Assembly (NCBI GenBank): GCA_021773035.1
Contig: JAJFKU010000066.1
Location: 62,001 to 126,000 of the forward strand
DNA length: 64,000 nucleotides
Reading direction: 5' to 3'
From: Woeseiaceae bacterium
Lineage (GTDB): Bacteria > Pseudomonadota > Gammaproteobacteria > Steroidobacterales > Woeseiaceae
Shown here: positions 1 through 8,385 of the stretch, piece by piece
Numbering within the stretch: position 1 is the stretch's first letter
Layout of the letters: every line of letters starts with the position of its first letter
The notes under the pieces: model-generated
Told to the model about the DNA's origin: nothing
The model's database searches: none
What the model saw: the letters and a program-made list of their open reading frames with translations, nothing else
Made by a program: the position numbers and the translations under genes

Positions 1-101
1 GGCTTTGGCATCAGTCGGAGGGATAATTGAATCAACCCTGCTCGGCTGGTCTCCTGCAAGCCACATATGACCCGTCAGACTCTACGTCGACAACAAGAAA
101 G

Positions 102-176
102 TGGTGGGGCGTGTAGGGATCGAACCTACGACCAGTCGGTTAAAAGCCGAATGCTCTACCTCTGAGCTAACGCCCC
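102..176 (-). tRNA. tRNA-Lys (UUU anticodon)
   Basis: Read on the minus strand the segment forms a complete cloverleaf. The acceptor stem GGGGCGT pairs with ACGCCCC, the D-arm contains TTAGCTCAG, the anticodon loop is CTTTTAA with anticodon TTT, and the T-arm contains GGTTCGATCC. The terminal CCA is encoded. It lies downstream of cpoB on the same strand, the same order as the E. coli lysT region after ybgF. This is a very secure call. Confidence 0.97.
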
Positions 177-279
177 ATCAGGGTGCCTGATGGCCGGGAT
201 GCCACCAGAATGCCGGCGGCATGATACCCGATAACAACTCAATAAAAAACGCTTTTTACCACGATCGGGCGTGCGTGTA

Positions 280-1053
280 TCAGACGCCCTCTTCCGCCAT
301 CCGCTCCAGCCTCTGAGCCGCCAGGCGCGCCGCCGTGGTGTCGGAGTATTCCTTCTGTACCCGAGCCAGCGAAGCACGTGCCGCATCCCAGCGTTTGAGC
401 TCGTAGTTGCAGTAGCCCATCTTCAGCAAAGCGTCCGGAACCTTACGGGAACCAGAGTATTTGCTGATCACAATCTCGAAAGCGGCCAATGCCGACTCGA
501 ACTGCTGCGTGACATAGTGTGATTCGGCCAGCCAGTACTGGGCATTGTCAGCGAGTTCGCTGTTGGGGAAGGTGACCAGGAACTGCTGAAATGCCAGCGC
601 GGCGGGTTCGTAGCGCTCTTCTTTGAGCAATTCAAACGCCGCCTGGTAGTTATCGCGATCCGACCCCTCCGGCACCGGCAGCTGACCGGGCGGCAGTGTA
701 CCACCGTCCATGACGCTCACCGAGTTGCGTGCCTGAATCGACGCCTCCAGTTCCTGAATGCGCGTGTCGATGTCGACGTACAGCTGGCGTTGGCGCTCGG
801 CCGTGCTTTCCGAACTGTGTTCCAGCTCTTCTACCCGCCCCTGTAACTCGTCGCCGCGACGTTCGACGGTGCCGACCTGCTGTGTCAGGTTGACGAGGCT
901 CTGGTTCTGCACCACGCGCTCGATGCTCTGAATACGGCGCTCCAGCTCGCTGAGCTTGACCAGCACCGGGTCATCGGCGGCGGGCTGCAGCAGCGCACAA
1001 CCGCCGAGAAACAGAGCTGACAGGGCCGGCAGACAAACTTTAGGAATATTCAA
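280..1053 (-). CDS. cpoB: Tol-Pal cell-division coordinator CpoB (YbgF)
   Basis: This is the periplasmic coordinator of the Tol-Pal system; in E. coli CpoB links outer-membrane constriction to PBP1B activity. The N-terminal third is a heptad-rich coiled coil (trimerisation region). The C-terminal half holds TPR-like repeats, for example YQAAFELLKEERYEPAALAF and LADNAQYWLAESHY. I chose a TTG at 1053 (257 residues, close to the 263 of E. coli) because it places a signal peptide at the start; a longer frame begins with TTG at 1089 and overlaps pal. The sequence LFLGGC after the hydrophobic stretch could act as a lipobox, which would be unusual for CpoB. The gene is last in the tol-pal operon. 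Confidence 0.88.
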   Translation of the reverse strand: MNIPKVCLPALSALFLGGCALLQPAADDPVLVKLSELERRIQSIERVVQNQSLVNLTQQVGTVERRGDELQGRVEELEHSSESTAERQRQLYVDIDTRIQELEASIQARNSVSVMDGGTLPPGQLPVPEGSDRDNYQAAFELLKEERYEPAALAFQQFLVTFPNSELADNAQYWLAESHYVTQQFESALAAFEIVISKYSGSRKVPDALLKMGYCNYELKRWDAARASLARVQKEYSDTTAARLAAQRLERMAEEGV

Positions 1054-1066
1054 GATCGTCAGGGCT

Positions 1067-1585
1067 TCAGTTAGTGTACGTAATCTCAACCCGGCGATTC
1101 TGAGCGTAGTCGCTTTCCGAGCTGCCCAGTGCTTCCGGACGTTCTTCGCCGAAACTCACCGTTTGAATCTGCGAAGCACTGACGCCCTGAATCATCAGCG
1201 CCTGCCGTATCGCCTGTGCACGGCGCTCACCCAGACCAATGTTGTACTCGCGAGAGCCGCGCTCGTCGGCATGACCTTCGAGGCGCACGCTGTTAAACGA
1301 GTTTTCGTTGAGCTGGATAGCATGGGCCGCCACCAGGTCCTGGTCCTGGCTGCGTATTTCCGAGGAATCGAACTCGAAGTAGATCACGTTCCCCAGCATT
1401 TCTTCATTGTTACCGCCATAGGCCTCGAGGTCGCCCATCCCGTCCGTACCCGCGCCGCTTGTGTCTGCTCCGCTGTTACCGCCATAAGTGGTATCGGTCG
1501 GCTCCGGATCGGGAATCGTGTTCCCCCCGCAAGCTGCGAGAAATGCGCCCAGCAGCGCGACTGCAAAAATTTTGTGAAAAGACAT
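1067..1585 (-). CDS. pal: Peptidoglycan-associated lipoprotein Pal
   Basis: Pal is an outer-membrane lipoprotein that binds peptidoglycan and TolB. The 172-residue protein starts with a lipoprotein signal whose lipobox LAAC places the lipidated Cys at residue 19. A low-complexity Gly/Asp/Thr linker follows. The C-terminal OmpA-like domain shows the typical FEFDSSEIR and GHADERGSREYNIGLGERRA segments that bind diaminopimelate. It lies between tolB and cpoB on the same strand, 77 bp after tolB, as expected for the second half of the tol-pal cluster. Confidence 0.97.
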   Translation of the reverse strand: MSFHKIFAVALLGAFLAACGGNTIPDPEPTDTTYGGNSGADTSGAGTDGMGDLEAYGGNNEEMLGNVIYFEFDSSEIRSQDQDLVAAHAIQLNENSFNSVRLEGHADERGSREYNIGLGERRAQAIRQALMIQGVSASQIQTVSFGEERPEALGSSESDYAQNRRVEITYTN

Positions 1586-1662
1586 AACAAACCCTCGTGC
1601 CTGTAAGCGAAATAAGTGTTAAAAACCAACAACTAATGGTTGGTATTTAAAGTAATCTAAAA

Positions 1663-2970
1663 TCAAAATCTCGGGAACGGTGACCAAACCGGTTCACGTA
1701 CATCTCCCTGCCCGGATGCCATCTTCTGACGTATCAGGCCATCAGCCGATACCGTCTCGAGCACACCGTCGCCGCGTTGCCGCGTCGCGTAAATCAGGAT
1801 ATCACTGTTCGGAGCAAAGCTCGGCGACTCATCCTGTCGACCGCTCGATAGTATCAGCAGATCTTTACGCTCGATATTCATTACGGCGATACGGTAGTTG
1901 CCGCGATCGTTATGCACCATTGCCAGCCGGGTACCGTCAGGCGACAAACGCGGCCGCGCATTATAGCTCCCTTCGAAGGTAAAGCGCTCGGGAGTTCCAC
2001 CGGTGGCCGATACCCGGTATATCTGCGGGCCGCCACTGCGATCCGACGTGAAGTAGATGTATTTGCCGTCCGGCGACCAGGTTCCTTCCGTATCGATCGC
2101 CCGGTGTGTCGTCAGGCGTTTTGTCTGCCGCGAGTTGATATCGAGTACGTAAATATCGGGGTTGCCGTCGACGCCGCCCAGTGTAATCACCAGCTTGCGA
2201 CCATCTGGGGAAAATGCCGGCGCGCCGTTGATACCCGGCTTGCTGGAGACCTGGAAACGATTGCCGGAGCGCAATGTCTGCACAAAAATGGAGGACTTGG
2301 AGCCCTCGAACGAGACGTAAGCGAGCTGGCGTCCGTCCGGTGACCACGCCGGGGACATGATCGGGTCTTTGCTCTCCATGATCTTGTGTTCATTCTCGCC
2401 ATCCTGATCGGAGACGATCAGCGAATACAAACGGTTGTCCCGCTGCTGCTCCGCCGTGACGTAAGCGACCTTTGTACCAAACACGCCTTTGATGCCGGTC
2501 AGCTTCTCGTAAATCATGTCGGCTGCCCGATGCGCGGCCGCACGCATCGTGCCACGACTCGCCGGCATGCGGTAACCGACGAGTTGGCGACGCCCGAAAG
2601 TATCGAAAAGCTGAAACTGCAGCGTATAGGCGTTGTCGCCGCTCTGAATCACCTTACCGACAACGACCGCCTCAACACCGAGAATGCTCCAGTCGTCGAA
2701 ATCGACGTCATCGCCCTCCGTCGGTTTCTGCAGCATGTCATTCTCGGCAATCGGCGCAAAGCGACCGCTGCGTTTCAGGTCGGCATTGATGACTTCGGCA
2801 ACGTCGAGCGGCACCGCGGCTGAGTTTCCTTCCCAGCCGAACGGCACAATCGCGACCGGTGTCGGTTGCGCAATTCCCTGTACGTCGATGCGCAGCTTCT
2901 GCGCATGGGCAGTACTGGCTATGAAAACGATGGCGCAAATTGCAAATTGCAGTTTCTTAAACACATTCAC
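1663..2970 (-). CDS. tolB: Tol-Pal translocation protein TolB
   Basis: TolB is a periplasmic protein that connects TolA with Pal and outer-membrane proteins. The 435 residues include a Sec signal peptide ending near AHAQ (residues 21-24), an N-terminal alpha/beta domain and a C-terminal six-bladed beta-propeller. The propeller is visible as repeated SPDG-type motifs (PAWSPDGRQLAYVS, PAFSPDGRKLVIT, GTWSPDGKYIYFTSDR, PRLSPDGTRLAMV). Length matches the family. The gene starts 8 bp after tolA. Confidence 0.97.
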   Translation of the reverse strand: MNVFKKLQFAICAIVFIASTAHAQKLRIDVQGIAQPTPVAIVPFGWEGNSAAVPLDVAEVINADLKRSGRFAPIAENDMLQKPTEGDDVDFDDWSILGVEAVVVGKVIQSGDNAYTLQFQLFDTFGRRQLVGYRMPASRGTMRAAAHRAADMIYEKLTGIKGVFGTKVAYVTAEQQRDNRLYSLIVSDQDGENEHKIMESKDPIMSPAWSPDGRQLAYVSFEGSKSSIFVQTLRSGNRFQVSSKPGINGAPAFSPDGRKLVITLGGVDGNPDIYVLDINSRQTKRLTTHRAIDTEGTWSPDGKYIYFTSDRSGGPQIYRVSATGGTPERFTFEGSYNARPRLSPDGTRLAMVHNDRGNYRIAVMNIERKDLLILSSGRQDESPSFAPNSDILIYATRQRGDGVLETVSADGLIRQKMASGQGDVREPVWSPFPRF

Positions 2971-2978
2971 CTCATGGT

Positions 2979-3827
2979 TCAGTTTTGCTGCTCCGGCCGC
3001 AGCGTCAGTTCCAGCAAAGGCCTGAACAGATCCGGGTCGGAAGGCTGCGGCAATGGCGACGACAGGTTTACTGCCGCCTCTACCGACCTTTTTACCGCAT
3101 CGTCGCCGTTACAGCTAAGAATATTAACTCCGACAATCTCTCCGTTGGCAAGTTGCCTGACGGTAACAACACAAACCGTGTCGGCGCCGGCGCTGGCCGG
3201 CATCGACCAGAACCTGCGAATTCTCTGCGCGATAGCGAATTGATAGGCAGCCATCGCGGGCGAGTTATTTGCCGCCAGGCGGCGCTCCTCGCTCTCGATT
3301 TCCGTGGCTCTCTCCTCCGCTTCCATCTCCCTGCGACGCCGCTCGTTTTCCTCACGCTGACGCTTGACATCTTCCTCGCGCTTGCGTTCGGCTTCCTGCC
3401 GCTCACGCTCCTTGCGCTCCTCCTCGGCCTTCTTGCGATCCGCCTCTTCACGCGCCTTGCGTTTGCGATCGGCCTCCTGCTGCTGGCGAATCCGCTCCAG
3501 CCGCTCTTTTTCGATCAGCGCTTCCTGCTCACGCTTCGCATTCTCGGCCGCGCGTCGCAGTTCTTCGGAGTTATCCGGTTCGGGCGGCGGCTCCTCAACC
3601 ACCGGCTCCGGTTCGGGCTCCGGTGTGGGGTCGGGATCCGTTTTTTTCTCGACGACCGGCGGTGCGGCCACTTCGGGAATCTCCGTGACCAGCGTGGCAT
3701 GAATCGCCATCGGCGTTATCGGCGCCGGCCGCGCCCAGTCAAACGCCGCAAACATCGACGCAAACAGCGCCACGTGCAGCAGCACGGCCATGCTGACAGG
3801 AATAAGGTTGTCAGGTCTGTTGGCCAC
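2979..3827 (-). CDS. tolA: Tol-Pal inner-membrane spanning protein TolA
   Basis: TolA is anchored in the inner membrane by one N-terminal helix (about residues 11-29) and spans the periplasm, passing TolQR energy on to TolB and Pal. After the anchor comes a Pro/Glu-rich stretch, then a long charged helix of about 100 residues rich in Arg, Glu and Lys (the rigid domain II). A C-terminal globular domain with a conserved Cys pair (VCVVTVRQL, ILSCNGDDAV) follows. At 282 residues it is shorter than E. coli TolA, mainly in domain II, which varies in length across species. Confidence 0.95.
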   Translation of the reverse strand: MANRPDNLIPVSMAVLLHVALFASMFAAFDWARPAPITPMAIHATLVTEIPEVAAPPVVEKKTDPDPTPEPEPEPVVEEPPPEPDNSEELRRAAENAKREQEALIEKERLERIRQQQEADRKRKAREEADRKKAEEERKERERQEAERKREEDVKRQREENERRRREMEAEERATEIESEERRLAANNSPAMAAYQFAIAQRIRRFWSMPASAGADTVCVVTVRQLANGEIVGVNILSCNGDDAVKRSVEAAVNLSSPLPQPSDPDLFRPLLELTLRPEQQN

Positions 3828-3835
3828 TTGTCGAC

Positions 3836-4279
3836 CTACTCCGGTACCGGGTAACTGTCCAGCGGATCGGTGACGAAGCCGATGTTCAGCGCACCACCCT
3901 GCTGCAGCAACACCATGGCGCCAACGACGTTGCCGTAGGGCACCTCACGATCCGCTTTTACAAGAATAGGGGTATCCGGCCGGTTTCTCAGGACAGCGCC
4001 CACCTTGGCAACAACCTCTTTACCGGATGCCGGCTCGTTTTCGTTCTCGCCCACGTCAAGATAGAGATTGCCCTCGGCGTCCACACTCAATACCAGCGGC
4101 CGGTGGTTCGGCACGTCTTCAATAGGCTCCGAGCTCGCCTGCGGCAGATTGACTTCGATACCCTGCGTCAGCAACGGCGCCGTCACCATAAAAATCACCA
4201 GCAGCACCAACATCACGTCGATATACGGCACGACGTTGATCTCGCCCATCAGCTTGCGCTTTTGCAGCGGAGTGGCCAT
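3836..4279 (-). CDS. tolR: Tol-Pal proton-channel subunit TolR
   Basis: TolR is an ExbD-type protein that pairs with TolQ to harvest the proton motive force. The open frame extends 46 codons upstream, but the family-typical start is the ATG at 4279, giving 147 residues beginning MATPLQKRKLMGEINVVPYI. The single transmembrane helix contains the conserved Asp of the motif YIDVMLVLLVIF, which carries protons. The start codon is immediately next to the tolQ stop, so the two are probably translationally coupled. Confidence 0.95.
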   Translation of the reverse strand: MATPLQKRKLMGEINVVPYIDVMLVLLVIFMVTAPLLTQGIEVNLPQASSEPIEDVPNHRPLVLSVDAEGNLYLDVGENENEPASGKEVVAKVGAVLRNRPDTPILVKADREVPYGNVVGAMVLLQQGGALNIGFVTDPLDSYPVPE

Positions 4280-4280
4280 C

Positions 4281-4967
4281 TCACTCCCCCTGCTTGGCGC
4301 GCGCGTGACGTTGCAGAATACTCGAGAATTCTTCCGTGAAACCGTCGTAACGGTATTCGAGGCGTACCACCTTGTCGGCATAACGGTTGTAGGCAATGAC
4401 GGCCGGGATCGCCGCAAACAGGCCCATCGCGGTCGCGATCAGGGCTTCGGCAATCGGCGGAGCCACGACGGCCAGCGTCGCCGACTGCACGTTGGCGAGC
4501 CCCATGAACGCGCCCATGATGCCCCATACCGTGCCAAACAGGCCGACATAGGGGCTCGTCGAACCGATCGTCGCCAGCGTCGCCAAGCTCTGCTCCAAAC
4601 GGTCGACCTCGCGCATCTGCGCAACTCGCATGCCACGCCGGCATTCTTCGATCAGCTTGTCGTTACTGCTGCCGCCTGCCTGTATCGCACGATTGAATTC
4701 GCGGAAGCCGGCTTCGAATATGCTTGCCATGCCGATGCTGCCGCCCTTCGCGCGCGTGGCGCTGCGGTACAGCGTATTGAGATCGCCACCGGACCAGAAC
4801 GCCGCCTCGAATTCATCGGAGGCGTCCTTCGTGCGGCGGATCAGCCGCCGCTTGGTGAAGATGATGCTCCAGGACATCAGCGATGCACCGATAAGCAGCA
4901 GCATAACCAGCTGCACGGGCAAACTGGCTTCCAGCAGGAGGCTGATAACGGACATATCTGCGGTCAT
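4281..4967 (-). CDS. tolQ: Tol-Pal proton-channel subunit TolQ
   Basis: TolQ is an ExbB/MotA-type inner-membrane channel protein. The 228 residues show an N-terminal transmembrane helix, a cytoplasmic loop with the typical FNRAIQAG segment, and the paired C-terminal helices ending in VWGIMGAFMGLANVQSATLAVVAPPIAEALIATAMGLFAAIPAVIAYN (given here only as the region near residues 148-195). The start overlaps the ybgC stop by four bases (ATGA), which suggests translational coupling. Confidence 0.95.
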   Translation of the reverse strand: MTADMSVISLLLEASLPVQLVMLLLIGASLMSWSIIFTKRRLIRRTKDASDEFEAAFWSGGDLNTLYRSATRAKGGSIGMASIFEAGFREFNRAIQAGGSSNDKLIEECRRGMRVAQMREVDRLEQSLATLATIGSTSPYVGLFGTVWGIMGAFMGLANVQSATLAVVAPPIAEALIATAMGLFAAIPAVIAYNRYADKVVRLEYRYDGFTEEFSSILQRHARAKQGE

Positions 4968-5380
4968 GATGGATTTTCCTCGAAAAGTGTCGGGGGAACG
5001 CGCTTCGGTTTCATCGTGTCTGCATCCAGGTAGGCTGCCTTTACGCCGCCGCGAACCAATAGTTCGCCGTCCAAACCGTTGCGGTAAATGTTCTGTTCGA
5101 TCTCGAAGGTGGCACGCGTCAGCTCCTCCAGCCTGGCCGTCACGACCAGTTGGTCGTTGAGCCTCGCGGGTATCAGGAATTGCGCCTGAGTTTCAGTAAC
5201 CACGAATATTCGCCGCTCCTTCTGCATCATTGCGACCTGATCAACGCCGAGTGCGCGCAGCCATTCCGTACGTGCCCGCTCCATAAAGCGAAAGTAGTTC
5301 GCGTAGTACACGACCGCCTGCGCATCGGTGTCTTCGTAGTAAACGCGAACCGGCCACTCGAAGGGTTTATTCGTCATCAA
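4964..5380 (-). CDS. ybgC: Acyl-CoA thioesterase YbgC, Tol-Pal associated
   Basis: This is a hot-dog-fold thioesterase of the YbgC family; members hydrolyse short-chain or long-chain acyl-CoA in the cytoplasm. The catalytic-site signature [19 protein letters not shown] is present near residues 14-32, with the family's conserved Asp and Tyr. At 138 residues it has the usual length. It is the first gene of the tol cluster, overlaps the end of ruvB by 14 bases and overlaps tolQ by 4. Its physiological role in the Tol system is still unclear. Confidence 0.93.
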   Translation of the reverse strand: MMTNKPFEWPVRVYYEDTDAQAVVYYANYFRFMERARTEWLRALGVDQVAMMQKERRIFVVTETQAQFLIPARLNDQLVVTARLEELTRATFEIEQNIYRNGLDGELLVRGGVKAAYLDADTMKPKRVPPTLFEENPS

Positions 5381-6413
5381 GCGCTAAATCCTGTGTTGCG
5401 GAAACGGTTGGTGGTCGCAGGCCGAAATGCAAATAGGCGTTTTTGGTTGCCACCCTGCCCCTCGCGGTGCGCATCATAAAACCCTGCTGTATCAGGTATG
5501 GCTCAAGAACGTCCTCAATGGTTCCCCGCTCTTCACCGATCGCCGCGGCGAGGCTCTCGATACCGACGGGACCACCGTCGAATTTCTCAATGATTGTCTG
5601 CAAAAGCCGACGGTCGAGCGCATCGAAACCGTGTGGGTCGACCTGCAGGACGTCCATCGCGCCGACGGCAACCTCACCCGTAACCACGCCATCCCCCTCG
5701 ACTTCGGCGAAATCGCGGACGCGGCGCAGCAGCCGGTTTGCTATCCGCGGTGTGCCGCGTGAGCGCGTAGCTATGGCCTTTGCACCGGCATCCTCGATCG
5801 GCAAATTGAGAATCTCCGCGGATCGATGCGTAATCCCCTCCAGGTCTTCTGCCGTATAGAACTCGAGGCGCTGCACGATGCCGAAACGATCCCTCAGCGG
5901 CGAGGTCAGCAATCCGGCTCGCGTGGTTGCACCGACCAGCGTAAACGGCGGTAGGTCGAGTTTGATTGAGCGGGCGGCCGGTCCCTCGCCGATCATGATA
6001 TCGAGCTGGAAATCTTCCAACGCCGGATACAGAACCTCTTCGACGACCGGGCTGAGACGATGGATTTCATCGACGAACAACACGTCGTTGGGCTCCAGGT
6101 TGGTCAGAATCGCCGCCAGGTCGCCAGGTCGCTCAAGCACCGGCCCTGACGTTTGCCGCAGTGCCACACCCATCTCATTGGCAACGATATGCGCCAGCGT
6201 GGTCTTGCCCAGGCCCGGCGGACCGAAAATCAGCACGTGATCGAGCGCTTCTTCGCGCCTGCGCGCCGCCTCGATAAACACGCGCATCTGCTGATTGACC
6301 GCAGGCTGGCCACGGTAATCCTGCAGAGTCTTCGGTCGAATCGCGCGATCGAAGACCTTGTCGTCACTCGCGGATTCGCCGCTGCTCAGGCGATCGTGCT
6401 TAATATTACTCAT
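5367..6413 (-). CDS. ruvB: Holliday-junction helicase motor RuvB
   Basis: RuvB is the AAA+ hexameric motor that drives branch migration with RuvA. Walker A is GPPGLGKTT near residue 65, Walker B is FVDEIHR near residue 116, and the C-terminal winged helix contains the family-typical [15 protein letters not shown]. The 348 residues match the family. The start codon directly abuts the ruvA stop, so the ruvCAB order and spacing are conventional. Confidence 0.97.
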   Translation of the reverse strand: MSNIKHDRLSSGESASDDKVFDRAIRPKTLQDYRGQPAVNQQMRVFIEAARRREEALDHVLIFGPPGLGKTTLAHIVANEMGVALRQTSGPVLERPGDLAAILTNLEPNDVLFVDEIHRLSPVVEEVLYPALEDFQLDIMIGEGPAARSIKLDLPPFTLVGATTRAGLLTSPLRDRFGIVQRLEFYTAEDLEGITHRSAEILNLPIEDAGAKAIATRSRGTPRIANRLLRRVRDFAEVEGDGVVTGEVAVGAMDVLQVDPHGFDALDRRLLQTIIEKFDGGPVGIESLAAAIGEERGTIEDVLEPYLIQQGFMMRTARGRVATKNAYLHFGLRPPTVSATQDLALDDE

Positions 6414-7004
6414 TTACCCGGCAACCTGTTTTAGTGCCAGGCGGATAATGTCCTCGGCCGACTTGTCTTCGACGTCGAGTTTCGCGATCAGGTTGTTCAC
6501 CTCTTTTGGTTTGTAACCGAGGGCAACCAAAGCATCGACGGCTTCGCTGCGCGCACTTGCGGCAACGCTCAGCAGCGCCGCCTTTCCACCGCCCGGCGCG
6601 GCGGCACCGATTCGGTCGCGCATCTCTATAATGAGCCGCTCCGCCGTTTTTTTGCCAACACCGGGGATTTTCGACATCGTCGTCGTGTCTTCGAATTCAA
6701 CACAACGTCGAAAATCGTTAGTCGACATCGCGGACAAAATCCCCAGCGCCATCTTCGCTCCCACTCGGTTCACCTTCAGCAGCGTACGAAACATCAGCCG
6801 TTCGTCTTCGCTTGCAAAGCCGTAAAGTATCTGGGCGTCTTCCCGCACCAGGAGATGGATGTAGAGAAACAGGTCGGTGCCTGCCTCAGGTAAATCCAGA
6901 AATGTCGACATCGGTGTTTCGACTTCGTAACCAACGCCACTACATTCGACGACGACCTGCGGCGCCAGCTTTGACATCAGGCGTCCGCGCAAGGAACCGA
7001 TCAT
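6414..7004 (-). CDS. ruvA: Holliday-junction binding subunit RuvA
   Basis: RuvA binds four-way junctions as a tetramer and loads RuvB. The open frame is longer, but the true start is the ATG at 7004 (196 residues, beginning MIGSLRGRL), which overlaps the ruvC stop by 4 bases. Domain I is an OB fold, domain II has two helix-hairpin-helix motifs (ILSAMST, IPGVGKKTAERLI), and domain III at the C-terminus (VDALVALGYKPKEVNNLI) contacts RuvB. Confidence 0.96.
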   Translation of the reverse strand: MIGSLRGRLMSKLAPQVVVECSGVGYEVETPMSTFLDLPEAGTDLFLYIHLLVREDAQILYGFASEDERLMFRTLLKVNRVGAKMALGILSAMSTNDFRRCVEFEDTTTMSKIPGVGKKTAERLIIEMRDRIGAAAPGGGKAALLSVAASARSEAVDALVALGYKPKEVNNLIAKLDVEDKSAEDIIRLALKQVAG

Positions 7005-7522
7005 CGTGCACCCGCGATGGCCTTGCCCGTGCCAAGCTGAGCCCGCAGTCGTCGCTGGTGACCGTGACACAGTGCCGCTGCCAGGGCGTCCGCTGCATCC
7101 GGCGACGGAACGCCATCGAGGTCCAGTATCGAGACCACCATATGCTGCACCTGCTCCTTGCTGGCGGCGCCGCTGCCGACGACCGCCTGTTTGATTTCGC
7201 GAGGTGCGTACTCGTGCACCTCGACACTGTGCGCAAACGTGGCACAGATGGCCGCAGAACGCGCGTGACCGAGTTTCAGCGCGCTGCCGGCGTTTTTATG
7301 CATGAAGACGCTTTCGATAGCGACCAGGTCGGGGCGGAATTCGCTGACGATGTCACCGATGGATTCGAAAATCTGCCGCAGGCGATCGGCAAAAGCACCG
7401 TCGATGCTCTGCACGGTGCCGCTGCTCACGTAAAGCGCCTTGTCGCCATCGAAATCGACGACACCAAAGCCCGTCAGCCTCGAGCCGGGGTCGATACCGA
7501 GAATGCGTCTGCGGTTCGTCAA
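7001..7522 (-). CDS. ruvC: Holliday-junction resolvase RuvC, TTG start
   Basis: RuvC is a dimeric endonuclease that cuts Holliday junctions. The RNase-H-like fold starts with ILGIDPGSRLTGFG, which contains the first catalytic Asp; the catalytic Glu lies in VAIESVFMHKN, and further acidic residues in SPDAADALAAALCH. The frame could start as far up as 7558. I prefer the TTG at 7522 because GAGG lies five bases upstream of it (overlapping the yebC stop) and because it gives 173 residues, the length of E. coli RuvC. Confidence 0.93.
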   Translation of the reverse strand: MTNRRRILGIDPGSRLTGFGVVDFDGDKALYVSSGTVQSIDGAFADRLRQIFESIGDIVSEFRPDLVAIESVFMHKNAGSALKLGHARSAAICATFAHSVEVHEYAPREIKQAVVGSGAASKEQVQHMVVSILDLDGVPSPDAADALAAALCHGHQRRLRAQLGTGKAIAGAR

Positions 7523-7529
7523 ATCAGCC

Positions 7530-8273
7530 TCAGATCTGTGCAAGGACATCTTCGGCAATGTCCGCGTTGCTATAGACCTCCTGAACGTCGTCCAGGTCCT
7601 CCAACATGTCGAGCATTTTAATCATCGAACTCGCTTCCTTGACGCCGAGTTCCGCACTTGTCGAAGCCCGCATCGTAACCTGCGCAGTCTCAGCAGTGAT
7701 GCCGGAGGCAAGCATTGCGTCGCGAACCTGCTCGAAGTCAGCCGGGGTCGTCAGCACTTCGATGGAACCGTCGTCATCGCTCACGACATCTTCAGCGCCC
7801 GCGTCAATCGCCGCTTCCATAACAACGTCTTCGTCGCATCCGGGCGCGATCATGAGTTGTCCAACATGATTGAACAGGTAATTCACCGAACCGTCGGCGC
7901 CAAGATTACCGCCGAACTTGGTAAATGCGTGGCGAACCTCCGCGACCGTTCGATTGCGGTTGTCCGTCAGGCAGTCGACCATGACCGCAGTACCGCCGGG
8001 CCCGTAACCTTCGTAACGAATCTCGAGATAATCGGCACCGTCAGTTTCGCCCGCACCCCGTTTCACGGCGCGCTCGATATTGTCCTTCGGCATGCTCTGG
8101 GCTTTCGCCTTGTCGACGGCCAGGCGCAACCTGGGGTTGGCATCGAAATCGCTGCCGCCCATTTTTGCCGCAACGCTTATTTCGCGGATCAGCTTGGTAA
8201 AAAGCTTGCCGCGTTTTTTATCCTGGGCACCCTTGCGATGCTGGATATTCGCCCATTTACTGTGTCCTGCCAT
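7530..8273 (-). CDS. yebC: YebC/PmpR-type family protein
   Basis: This is a YebC/TACO1-family protein, described variously as a transcriptional regulator (PmpR) and, more recently, as a factor that relieves ribosome stalling. The open frame has an 85-codon upstream extension; the family start is the ATG at 8273, giving 247 residues that begin [20 protein letters not shown]. The conserved [21 protein letters not shown] segment lies near residue 90 (only the first part is quoted elsewhere). It precedes ruvC as in most proteobacteria, and its stop codon overlaps the ruvC ribosome binding site. Confidence 0.95.
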   Translation of the reverse strand: MAGHSKWANIQHRKGAQDKKRGKLFTKLIREISVAAKMGGSDFDANPRLRLAVDKAKAQSMPKDNIERAVKRGAGETDGADYLEIRYEGYGPGGTAVMVDCLTDNRNRTVAEVRHAFTKFGGNLGADGSVNYLFNHVGQLMIAPGCDEDVVMEAAIDAGAEDVVSDDDGSIEVLTTPADFEQVRDAMLASGITAETAQVTMRASTSAELGVKEASSMIKMLDMLEDLDDVQEVYSNADIAEDVLAQI

Positions 8274-8385
8274 GATGTCCTGCTCAAGATGCCCAATAAA
8301 ACTCCGACCTGAGTAACACGGTCGAAACTGCGCGTATGATAACGGGTATTGAGCAGGCAGGCACACACCGAAAGAGCAACAACGA

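Noticed and set aside
2985-3854. Plus-strand open frame of 289 codons
   Set aside because: It is antisense to tolA; the apparent hydrophobic stretches are complements of the charged TolA helix codons.
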